Position numbers and translations under genes: made by a program | Notes under the pieces: generated by a model | Databases searched by the model: none | What the model was told of the DNA's origin: nothing | What the model saw: the letters and a program-made list of their open reading frames with translations, nothing else | Shown: in pieces, positions 1 through 9,690 of the stretch | How the letters are laid out: the number at the start of each line of letters is the position of its first letter | Position numbering within the stretch: the first letter of the stretch is position 1 | DNA from: Mimachlamys varia | Lineage: Eukaryota; Mollusca; Bivalvia; Pectinida; Pectinidae | NCBI GenBank assembly: GCA_947623455.1 | Contig: OX392538.1 | Location: 28,457,001-28,521,000 of the forward strand | Length of the DNA stretch: 64,000 bases | Reading direction: 5' to 3'

Positions 1-653
1 CAAACAATCTTTTTTCTTTCATTTCAAAACTAGAAATTGTGAAATCATGATAATTACTTTTACAATTTTTCCAAAATATTTCTTGCATACATTATATAAA
101 TAAAATAGAAAATTAATATTTATCTAGCAGTTTTGATGTCTTATATTTCATTTAATATACACTTTTAATTTTTAAATATTGTAAAAACTAATTGCGAAAA
201 TAACAAATAAATATTCTTTTATTACTTAATTAAACTAGATATATATTTTTATAAAATACATTCATGCCTCAGATCTATATATTTATATTTACATTCTGAT
301 TGTTTCTTCTCTATATGAACATACCTACTGAAAACAACAAACACTAGACTATGACTACATCATGAATACCGTATGAAAACATCCATTCACGTGAATTAAT
401 CATGACGTAATATATTAGTCTTGTTCAATGGGAGTCTTACGGCTCCGCTTCGGATAACATGGAGAACGCCCCCGCGTCAAACGTTCAAATGACTACGGTA
501 GATTATTGGCGCCAATTTTACGCAAATTATGGCTGTTCCGCCTTTTTCGTTTAAAGGACGGCGAAATAACAAACGCAGTTGATTAACCAGTTGTTCAATA
601 AATAAGAAAATAAATTAGACAATTGTTCAGTAGCAAAAATGTAAATATATGAA
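1..653. other. Intergenic, no gene seen
   Basis: AT-rich sequence with no credible exon, RNA gene or repeat array. A slightly GC-richer patch at about 425-560 has no open frame of note and I cannot identify it. Confidence 0.5.
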
Positions 654-799
654 TTGAACGGCGTTGTTTTAATTTTCATGCCGGTATGAATGCAAATCGG
701 TTGCATCCATATTGACCATGAAGCCCTAGCGGGCTTCATGCAATATGGATGTAACCGCTTTGCATTCATACCGGCATGAAAATTAAAAACGCCGTTCAA
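654..799. repeat. Foldback (long inverted repeat) element
   Basis: The left arm (654 to about 713) is complementary, with a few mismatches, to the right arm (about 741-799). The outer ends read TTGAACGGCGTT and AACGCCGTTCAA. The centre contains a second perfect inverted repeat, CATGAAGCCC/GGGCTTCATG, around a 4-nt loop, so the whole 146 bp can fold into one hairpin. This is typical of foldback or MITE-like elements. The open frame crossing it is a by-product of the palindrome. Confidence 0.8.
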
Positions 800-979
800 T
801 CCCTATATGAACGCTCTATAGAGCTTTGGTAATCTTTATTTTAAATGTTTTCTATATTAAGATCTGTATGTATATATATCACCACATACAACAGTGTTAA
901 TATAAATATAAGAATTTGAAGTTAAAAAAAAGTAATACAACAATAAATTAAAATTTAGTCAGATTGTTCAGTATGGGAC

Positions 980-2180
980 AGATGTTTTGATTTGACCCTC
1001 AGGCCTCAGTCAATTACCTGACCTGTCTCAACCTTGTCTAGGAATACCTGCTGACATAAGCCTGTCAGTGACATAATTGAGGTGTGAATTTCTCATCTGA
1101 CTATCACTGGTCAAATTTGAAACCAATTTGATTAATAAAGGGCTAAGCTGGATATGACCAGGATCATGGATATGATAATACATATTTAACTTTTACTCGG
1201 GTTGATCAAGTTTATATGAAATTAAAAATCTTTGAGAATATCTCTAGATATTTACACATTTCCCTTTAAATAATGGATATTTTGAGGACTTTAATCCATT
1301 TTTTTTTGTTTCATTCAAAACATTTAATTATACAATAATAAATTGATAGTATATAAAATAACATTGAAATTAATAATAATTAATTGGACAACAATGTAAG
1401 TCTATATCAGTCCTTTACCAGATTCTGGTTTTCTTAAAAATTAACTTAAAATACGAAGTATCTTATGACACTTGATTGAATACAATCCAATGACGCATTT
1501 CGATTTCTAAATATTTACATATATTTACTTGTCAAATGTTGAAAAATTATCTAGTTTATATTGGGTGTAATCAGGGACGTAAATGTGAGAGAATATATAC
1601 TCTCTGGCTCAGTCGCTTCATATATATAGTTTGATAATAAAATACTAACATTCATTATACTTAATTTTATTCTAATTATCAGTATAAAAGTATTTTAAAA
1701 TGAAGCATTTCCAATATTACAGGTTGTATTAAATATGACTTGAAGGTTTATGCATATATGTAATAATGATTTTAAAAAAAGCAAGGTCAGTTTAATGGAA
1801 TCATTTTAATCAATTCTATATTGTAAGACTAAGTATACAACAAATAAATAATATGCAGTTATATTAACCTAACTTAGAACAAAGTTAAGCCTATTCCAGT
1901 CACATTTATTGTACTTTTAAATCAACCTAATGACTTATATAAAATCTAACTAAAAGGGACAAATATAGATCTTCAGGTAGAATCCTTTACCCTCCAGGCA
2001 TAATTATAACTAGGTACATGTACCTGACCTGCCTGGGCCACATCCTCACGTACAGAGGTCAAGATAGGGGACACCCGCAGGCTGTCTGTAGTAAGCCAGG
2101 TGTGAATTTCTCACCTCCCTCTCCCCCACAGCCATCACTGGCCAAGTCTGATTAAAGGCCTGAGGGCCCTGTTAATTGAT
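980..2180. repeat. Two diverged copies of an unidentified dispersed repeat
   Basis: Segments near 1010-1145 and 2020-2165 share a pattern: CCTGACCTG, then GGTGTGAATTTCTCA, then ATCACTGG followed by CAA and TTTGATTA or CTGATTAA. They look like two old copies of one element in the same orientation. No coding signal is visible and I do not know the family. Confidence 0.4.
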
Positions 2181-2394
2181 TAATGATGATAACATTGATT
2201 ACCGTCAATTGGATTACATGTAGATGTATGTTGGTATTTTGATATGAAGAAGGAAATGGCTTTAAATGTTATGGTGAAAGTAATCTTTTCTTATATTAGT
2301 ACTTGATGTTTATATAACATTTTCATTCGTATGCATTGTACCTGAGTGTATAGTGAAACAGAATACTAATACTGGTACATGTAGGTAGTATTGC

Positions 2395-2740
2395 CAGAGA
2401 CGTATTAAACCTTGTACGTCTCTGATATTGCACAGTTTGCTTCTGAATGTCAAATATTAAAAGTAATTTGTGATTGAAACAACTATACTAAGTACAAAAT
2501 ATGTTCTTCTAATATCTATTTTTTTATATTACAATCTGTTGTTTACTTTATTTTCTGTATATATTTTTAGTAGGATTAACTGAATAATTTCAACATAACA
2601 CATGTGTTATACCATTTTTTATTTGAACTCATACCTTTCAATTTAATTGTAGAATACAAATATTTAAATAGAAAAGAATCACTGTTACTTCTTTAAAAAG
2701 AGTTGTAAGTTAGTATATCCAGGGACATATACGTCCCTGG
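2395..2740. repeat. Two short palindromes of the GGGACGTA type
   Basis: Position 2395-2424 has CAGAGACGTA, a 10-nt loop, then TACGTCTCTG. Position 2719-2740 has a near-perfect palindrome with arms CCAGGGAC and GTCCCTGG. Both could be ends of small decayed elements. The sequence between them is AT-rich with no recognisable feature. Confidence 0.45.
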
Positions 2741-2999
2741 TATATCTAAATTATTATTTTATTTAAAATTTTGACATGCAGTGAATTAATTTATTTAAAG
2801 TATTATGATAAATATCTCCTGGCATAAACTCAGAATTGTTCATTCTTGTACTTATATGAGGAAGTACTGAAAAACTTATGACTTCAATAGTATAACATAA
2901 GTACAGGTAAATCATATTACATGTGTACAGGTAAGGACACAGGTAGGTATGGACCCTCCCATTACCTGTAGGGGTTTTTGTGGTCACACCTGGCTGGAC

Positions 3000-3080
3000 G
3001 TAGTGCACTACTAGTTTACCTGTAGTTTAAATGTAGTGCACTACTAGTTTAAACGTAGTGCACTCCTAGTGCACTAGGGT
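3000..3080. repeat. Short tandem repeat, GTAGTGCACTACTAGTTTA-type unit
   Basis: Three imperfect copies of a unit built around GTAGTGCACT(A/C)CTAG lie in direct succession. Each contains the self-complementary core AGTGCACT. No coding role is seen. Confidence 0.6.
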
Positions 3081-3799
3081 GTAAAGGTTAGCTTACACTC
3101 AACTGTATATCTGTATATAAAAATGTGTTCGTCATAAACATTGCCTTATAAAAGCTTCTATTGTAAAGGTTGGGGGAATGGGGGTAAACGTTAGCCATTG
3201 GCTTACAGCACGGTTTGCTCATTTTCTTGAGGAAGCCATTTCTACTTGGTGACAATTTTCATCAAACACATAGAGTAAAATAATTTGTTTCAATAGTTTT
3301 AGAATTTTTATCCTTAATAACAAAACAAATGTTTACATGTTGATTTCATCATTGAAATTGAGCTACCTTATACTGTACCTGTAACATTACTCAGGTGTTT
3401 TCTAACGAAATTTAGATTATATCATAAGCAGTGTGTTTTAATACTGAGAGAATGAAACAATGAATTTGATGTTAGTGGGTGAGTTGAGAACACATATTCA
3501 TATGATATGCATTGTGTGTGTTTACAAGAGGGAAGCAGAAACGCCCGCTTCCCTGTATCCCGCTGTCAATTGTGACCCCTTCACCAATATATCTTTTACG
3601 CATAGAGTGTAACACTTCTTTTATTGTACGATCCTGTGAACATACTCTTTTAACAAATCTATGTCCTCCGTTGAATAATGTGATCAGGATTAATTTCGTG
3701 TTTAACGCTTTGAAACGAATTTGTTGGGATTGTACCTCTAACACGTACATTCCAATCTCGGATGGGCCTTAAAACCCTTTTTATAGACAGTAGTGTTTC

Positions 3800-4130
3800 T
3801 ACCTGGTTGTAGAGTGTGGCCCCACACCTAATATATAATTTACGTTGTTGAGTGGTATCCACCACCCCCAGCCCAGTTAACCAATATCGTACTTTTAACA
3901 TATCAAAACATGATCCCCCCGTTGTAGAGTGTGACTAATATAAACCTCATGTTATAGAGTGTGACCTTCCCGTTTGAGAGTGTGACACGATACATAATAT
4001 ATATCTTGTTGTAGTGTGACCCTCCCATTTTAGAGCGTGACCTCCGTAATAGTGTGTGACACCCCCTTTCTAGATTGTGACACTTCTGGCTATAGAGTTT
4101 GACCCTTCCGTTGAAGAGTTTGACACAAGA
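3800..4130. repeat. Degenerate minisatellite with TAGAGTGTGAC core
   Basis: About ten decayed copies of a roughly 30-bp unit recur, each with a core like GTAGAGTGTGACC followed by a variable C/T-rich stretch (examples near 3810, 3923, 3953, 3978, 4010, 4032, 4054, 4072, 4093 and 4115). Open frames across this block are low-complexity artefacts. Confidence 0.7.
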
Positions 4131-4168
4131 TCTACAATGAACATGTTTCTGGCAAGAACACAAAAAAA

Positions 4169-4503
4169 CTCGTTATTACGAGAAATGATCTCGTTATAAC
4201 GAGAAAGAAACTCGTAATTACGAGAAACAATCTCGTTATAACGAGAAAGAAACTCGTTATTACGAGAAAAAATCTCGTTATTACGAGAAAAAATCTCGTT
4301 ATAACGAGAAAGAAACTCGTTATTACGAGAAATAATCTCGTTATAACGAGAAATAATGTCGTTATTACGAGAAGTAATCTCGTTATAACGAGAAAGAATC
4401 TCGGTATTACGAGAAAAAATCTCGTTATAACGAGTAAAATCTCGTTATTACGAGAAAGAAACTCGTTATAACGAGAAAGAAACTCGTTATTAAGAGAAAG
4501 AAA
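4169..4503. repeat. Minisatellite of palindromic units, CTCGTTATAACGAG
   Basis: About 18 consecutive copies of a 14-nt palindrome, CTCGTTATAACGAG or CTCGTTATTACGAG, are joined by 3-6 nt A-rich linkers (AAA, AAAGAAA, AAATAAT). The palindrome can pair within a unit or between units. The array ends with mutated copies at about 4480-4503. A minus-strand frame reading LVITRFF repeats arises from it and is not a gene. Confidence 0.9.
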
Positions 4504-4509
4504 TTCATT

Positions 4510-5940
4510 TATTTTCATGTTACAAGAAATTTTTTTTTCTATTGGTCCTAATAGGCTTCCGTACATCTGCATCTAGAATCCTTGTGCCGTGAGATTGTCA
4601 GCAGCCAACATATATCACGGGATGTGAAGCAAGCCATAGAAGACTAATTTATTATGTGCTGGCATATTGTTTTTCTATAGCAATGTATCTCGACCAATCG
4701 ATAATGTCGGTCCTTTACTAACATATATACTTAAAAAAAAGGCAAACACGAAAATTAGTGCATTAAACAATAAATGACTTCTAACGGGGAACGAGTTTGT
4801 TGTAAATCAAATAATTCATACTTAAGATAAATAAATACGGGACTTATAGTAGTGCATAATGTTTCAGATACCACTTACAATAAATCACAAACTTTGTTGA
4901 CCATCCGTTAACACGAGAACATTTCCAAAACAACTGTCTATATTCCTTGTCAAAACTGATTGTTGTTTTAATATCGAAATTTGCTTGGTGTTGTTTTTTG
5001 TTTGTTTTGTTGGCCTGACGGACTCCTTTATCTTTAAGAATGATAATACTGTTTACGTCGGTATTCTTTACTAATAACCAGCATTTCACCATGATATGGC
5101 GTAAACACCCGACATACATCGGAGTGTCGTCCATACATGACATTAACTGTAGGACGGGAAAAAATAAAGCTAAAAACAAAAAAAAAACATTCACTGTTGA
5201 AGTATCGAAAAGTGAACATTGCATTTCTTTTCTTTTAAAATATATATTTTTTGCAAAGTACAACATTTCAAATAATTCCAGATGAGAAAATGTCATTGCT
5301 ATACATGTTGATCAGTCCAGTGACAATAAATGAACCGTACCGTATAGGTTTAGGGTTATGGACCTTGATTAGAAAGTGAACATGTTTCATAGGTATATGA
5401 TATTACTTATATGACTTATTCCTTTGAACACAAGTGCAATCCTACAACAAATACATAAATACATAGCTTTTGTACATCATATTTCACGTGCTTAATGCAC
5501 GGTACGTTTAATCTCAATAGTTGGCGATTTTACGGTTGACTTTGTAACAATATTGAAGCAATATACAACATCTTATTGCACCAGTCTTCTGGAGACAGCT
5601 GTCATCAACACGCACGGCTCAATGCTTAGTTGATGACGCTCATCCTCAATTTTGCCCTGCCCATATCGTGTCCAACACTTAATACGATTATCACAGGATT
5701 CGGCCTAAGATCACCAAATAGTACATACTTAAGATGCCCATGTATGTTTTAGCGGTATTTTAAATGTTTTGGTTAAGCTCATTTGGTTCTCTTTTTTAAT
5801 ATCAAGTGATTTATTTAATAACGAGTGCTTTTTTTTACAGATAAAAAATCTTCCTGGTAAAGTTTTGGGATGCTTTCACCCGTCCTTATCATTGGTAATT
5901 TGCAAAAACGCAGTGTATAAGTAATCAAATAAATATACTT
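4510..5940. other. Intergenic, no gene seen
   Basis: AT-rich sequence. Overlapping open frames on both strands at 4844-5296 have no domain, splice context or recognisable homology and look like chance. No RNA gene is seen. Confidence 0.45.
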
Positions 5941-5942
5941 AG

Positions 5943-6295
5943 GGAGGCTATGTGTTCAGTCCCGAGGCCGAGACATACCAGAGTGTCAAACAATGTTAGT
6001 TACTACTCCCTGCGTCAAGCTCAGCATTATAGGAATGGAACGACCAGTTGTCAGTATAATGTGACCGGGTGGGGTGTTCTGCTCGGGACCTTCAACAGTA
6101 TACTTCAGTGTGGTAGCACTTTAAATCGGCAAAGGATCCGGACTATTGCAAAAAGGCTTACACGAACATACCGCAGCCTCCCAAATACAAACGCTCTCAA
6201 CACCCACCCACATCGCTTCGACCGGGAGGCCGTCCTTAAATGACCCTGGCTGTTAATAGGACTTATAACAATCAACCAACCAACAAATACTTAGA
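5943..6295 (+). mobile_element. SINE-like retroposon with tRNA B-box-like 5' end
   Basis: The element begins near GGCTATGTGTTCAGTCCCG, where GTTCAGTCCCG resembles the B box of a tRNA-type RNA polymerase III promoter. It continues with AGGCCGAGACATACCAGAG and ATGTGACCGGGTGGGGTG and ends with CTTAAATGACCCTGGCTGTTAATAGGAC and a CAACCAACCAAC tail. I recognise this body from repeats common in bivalve genomes; that is memory, not a search. The A-box half is missing, so the copy is probably 5'-truncated. Confidence 0.65.
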
Positions 6296-6304
6296 AAAAA
6301 GCGG

Positions 6305-6455
6305 AGCGTCAACAAAACCAGAATACGAACTCTAAATCGATAAAACTAGGAGCGAAATTTTCACAACGAGTCGCTTGAAAACATTCAAGAGATTAAGACC
6401 AAGTGTTTCGGAAGTGTAAACGTCGACGACACCCGCCATGGAGGTCAACCCCAGT
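6305..6455 (-). mobile_element. Penelope-like element relic, 3' part
   Basis: On the minus strand this matches, with many changes, the end of the reverse transcriptase relic at about 24,700-24,860. Shared pieces include GCGTCAACAAAACC, a block like GAACTCTAAATCGAT, and the stretch preceding GTCGACGACACCCGCCATG. It is far too short and decayed to encode anything. Confidence 0.55.
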
Positions 6456-6767
6456 AAATGCCACAGTTATCTCATTTTAGTAGTAGCACGGTACATAATA
6501 TTCACATTTCCGTAGTACACGATTTGAAATTATATATTATTAATCATACTTACAAATTCATAAATTAAAGGGGCTTTACGCACCTTAGCCTTCTGATTCT
6601 ATAATAGTTTAGACATTTTCGATTCCCACCTTTTGACCCTAGCATCACCTAGGTCAGGATGAAACGTCTGTATGGTGTATCATTATCCTAAAACAACTTT
6701 CTCCTTCCTAATGTCTCCCTTGATACTACCTCACTTTTGCCTTCTACTTGAGAGTTCGCCCCTGTGA

Positions 6768-7038
6768 GGAAGGCTATGGGTTCTGTCAGAAGAACGGGCA
6801 TACATCAGTCTCTTACAATGGTATTTACCTCACCCTGATCAAAAGTATGGGATTGAAACAACTGTTTCACCCGTTGTAAATATAATAACCACGTTGGGTG
6901 TTCTACTGGGGGTTCCGGTGGTAGTTTACTTGATTAAATCGGTAAGAGATCCGGACTATCCCATGAAGGCTTATATGAACAAATCCATATGCACTCAACA
7001 CACAAATTCACATCGCATACACCGGGAGGCCTTCCTTA
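6768..7038 (+). mobile_element. Second, more decayed SINE-like copy
   Basis: It shares with the copy at 5,943 the motifs GGCTATG-GTTC, TTGGGTGTTCT, TTAAATCGG, GATCCGGACTAT and CACCGGGAGGCC-TCCTTAAA in the same order and orientation. It stops at CTTAAA, where Penelope-like sequence begins directly. Confidence 0.55.
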
Positions 7039-7930
7039 AACCAGGGGCGAAAAATGAACAAAGGAAAGATTTACATGGAGACCCTTGTAAAAGTACAAGA
7101 GAATTAGACCAGGTGTTCCGGAAGAGTTAGCGTCTTCTGCTTCATCGACGACACCCACAATGCAAATCTTTGTCACATCTAAGTAAATATCAGGTTCTCA
7201 AAATGAGAACCGAGTATCATTGACAATCACAACAAGTTAACAAACTAATGAGCATACTCAAAAACGTCCATCTTCATATCACTTAATGATACAGACTATT
7301 TCTTATTGAGACAAAGATGGCGACCAAATTAAAACTTGCCCATAGTTCTGATCAACCTGCATCTCTCGAATCCTTGTGTTGTTAGTTTGTTTGTCAGCAG
7401 TCGACATCGGTCATGAAAATTCCGATATTTAGAGCAAGCCCTAGGATATCGAAACAACTGTGACATGTAAACACCATAGGTTGGAGAAGCAGGGTGTTAC
7501 TATCAACAAATGGAAAGTTCACGATAGGAAAAATCGAAATAGTCACGTTTATCATACAGCTTAGTAGCAAGTTGCCCGTGTTGGTCATAGTTTAAGTAAA
7601 GATCGAAGTAAGAAGCTGATGTAGGAGAGTCAGTTGTGTCTTTAGTCTCTAGTTATTGCCCATGGAATGCCAACAGTCTGCTGGAAAATCTTTCCTCCGA
7701 ACTCAATAAAGATATTGTCAACCAGGAAATCAATCAAGATAGCTCACAATCATGTATTTGAAAGCTCTCATAATGAGAGACCGAAGACGTTCTTTCAGTT
7801 TGCTGAAGAGTCCTAGGAGGTCGAAACAGCTGTATAATGCGTTTTATTAATTTTTTCGGCATACTGTATCTATTAATAAATTTACAAGGTGCAGCATTGT
7901 ATATGTGAGTTACGTCATTTTTGATGAATG
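7038..7930 (-). mobile_element. Penelope-like retroelement relic (reverse transcriptase)
   Basis: The minus strand encodes pieces of the RT family also found in the last large intron of genes 1 and 2. At 7394-7588 it reads IFPIVNFPFVDSN and then LLLQPMVFTCHSC, matching the post-RT NFP(I/F)VNFPF..SN..P..YGVY region. At 7040-7160 it parallels the segment encoding DVVDKAEDAYSSGTPGLIL. About 7,800-7,925 resembles a piece of intron 8 of genes 1 and 2. Frames are broken throughout, so it is inactive. Confidence 0.65.
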
Positions 7931-8780
7931 ATGTCTCAAAAGATCATATGATGATATTAAAAACAGAAAGAAAACAGATTAAATGTTCGAGTATTACTTG
8001 GCTTTCATAATACATGCAGATGATACAGAACAAGTCTATCTACCTTTGTTATTAGTTAATCATAATATATAAAATTGAGTTTTTAAGTATGGACATTAAG
8101 GGCATTATACATGTATGTTGTAAGGATTCGGTGAAACGCCTTAAACAACTCATGAAATGTTATTATATACATTTTATTAACAAATGGCAAATAGTTAGCT
8201 TGGTCTCCGTCTTATATATTCCCCTTTTATTTTTAAGAATATGACACTTTTAAGTATTTTACAGGTTTAACCCTATTCCTCGTACATGCATAACAACTTT
8301 TAAAACTTTACATTATCTGGTATATTTAAACAAAAAACAGTGGCCGAATCAAATAAAAAGTGAAATGACATGTATATTTCATGCAGTTCAAAATGTTATG
8401 TTTTCAATTTTGAATGAATATAAATCCACTAATCCATAAAATTGTTTGATACAAAAGAAACTGACATTTATACTAATTAAAGATCAAACAATCATGTAAT
8501 TACTTATCAATCGAATATAAATTCATGAATTCATTAAATGAATAACCGATATAAAAAAAAACCTGGCATTTATATATATTGAATTTGAACATACCTTTTG
8601 AATACATCAATTGAATTCTGTGTTTTTAACATAATTTGTATTTAAATGGTTAACCTCGAATAAATTACAAAAAAATATATACGTCTAGAACTTTGCTTTA
8701 AAAAAACCCATTAACATGAAATACACTTTTACGCAAACATTTAGGAAAAACAATTGAAATGCAAGGCAATATAACTCTCT
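7931..8780. other. Intergenic, no gene seen
   Basis: Very AT-rich sequence without an open frame, repeat array or RNA signal that I can support. Confidence 0.5.
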
Positions 8781-8781
8781 C

Positions 8782-9037
8782 TTAAAGGCCCAATATACGT
8801 AACTTCAGGAAAATTTTCGTGATTCTAAAAAATTCTGAAAAAAAATCCAGTTGATAACCATCCAAAAATAAGCCTAAAACGAAGTAAAAATGAGCGGTAA
8901 CTAACAAGAAACTCTTGACAAAAAATCCAAAGAATTGAAAATAATTCAGGTGGAGCCCACTTCAACAACCAACCGAATGTAGAAGACGGTTTGAAATGGA
9001 CGCGTGTTACGAAAGTTACGTTTATTGGGCCTTTAAA
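8782..9037. mobile_element. MITE-like element with TTAA flanks and inverted termini
   Basis: The left end reads TTAA-AGGCCCAATATACGTAACTT and the right end is its inverted counterpart, AGTTACGTTTATTGGGCCT-TTAA. This gives terminal inverted repeats of about 20 bp flanked by TTAA. A TTAA target duplication is characteristic of piggyBac-type transposition. At about 256 bp with no transposase it would be non-autonomous. Confidence 0.7.
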
Positions 9038-9289
9038 AGAGAAGTAGGCGAAAAGCCCCCTGTTCATCTTCCCTTGCACACAAACGTCATGGCTTGATAA
9101 ATATACCGAATCTGAAATAAAAGTTAGGCTGAGAAATCAAAATACAAATCAATTATTGTCTATACAAAAATTTTAAGTTCGACATTATAACATGTATATC
9201 GATTATAACTCGGCAAATAATTATTTCAGGAAAGTGCAATCTTTGCGTTATGACTAAATATCGGATGATTTTTTTATCGATTAGAGTTA

Positions 9290-9421
9290 AAGTTACAAAG
9301 TTCATACAAAGACATAGGATAGTCAATATATGTATTTACGTTTGCATGTAAAAGGGATAAACTATGTGTTGTACTGCTTAGGTACAGGACGCTGAAATTA
9401 CCACACCTGTTAAAGATCAAA
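9290..9421 (+). promoter_or_regulatory. Conserved distal upstream block of gene 1
   Basis: This block, including GTAAAAGGGATAAACTATGTG and CTGCTTAGGTACAG, is retained at about 32,757-32,882 and 60,302-60,427 upstream of genes 2 and 3. The sequence between it and the TATA region has diverged strongly. That contrast makes it a candidate enhancer or other upstream element. The left limit of similarity, near 9,240, marks the edge of the duplicated unit. Confidence 0.4.
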
Positions 9422-9554
9422 GCACTGTCTTCATTTTATATTGTTAGCTTGCAGTAAATAAATTGGTAGATTACAATTTTGAATAAATTACAGTTTATAT
9501 TCAATATTGTATACCATAAACCTAATGTGTCATAGGCTGACCATATAAGGAGTG

Positions 9555-9660
9555 GCAATCCTTTGCCACATGTTACTTTTGAGCATGTTGATTGGATACA
9601 AGGTCAGTTTTATCTGTATAAAAAGGCAACAGTAGAAGGTGTTTTGCGTAGCATTCACTA
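9555..9660 (+). promoter_or_regulatory. Core promoter of gene 1 (TATA box)
   Basis: A TATAAAAA box lies at 9617-9624, 67 bp upstream of the likely start codon. An inverted CCAAT (GATTGG) lies just upstream near 9590. About 30 bp downstream GCATTCACTATT could hold the transcription start. The block from AATCCTTTGCCACATG to the TATA box is conserved in all three genes. Confidence 0.6.
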
Positions 9661-9690
9661 TTGGTTCGGATGCCACACCAACTACCATCC

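Noticed and set aside
551..799. 82-codon minus-strand frame
   Set aside because: Lies across the foldback element and reads the same sequence twice in inverted form; no independent evidence.
4169..4503. Possible CRISPR array
   Set aside because: The spaces between palindromes are only 3-6 A-rich bases, not unique spacers, and the window is clearly eukaryotic.
4132..4572. 146-codon minus-strand frame of LVITRFF-like repeats
   Set aside because: It is a direct translation of the palindromic minisatellite; no start context, domain or unique sequence.
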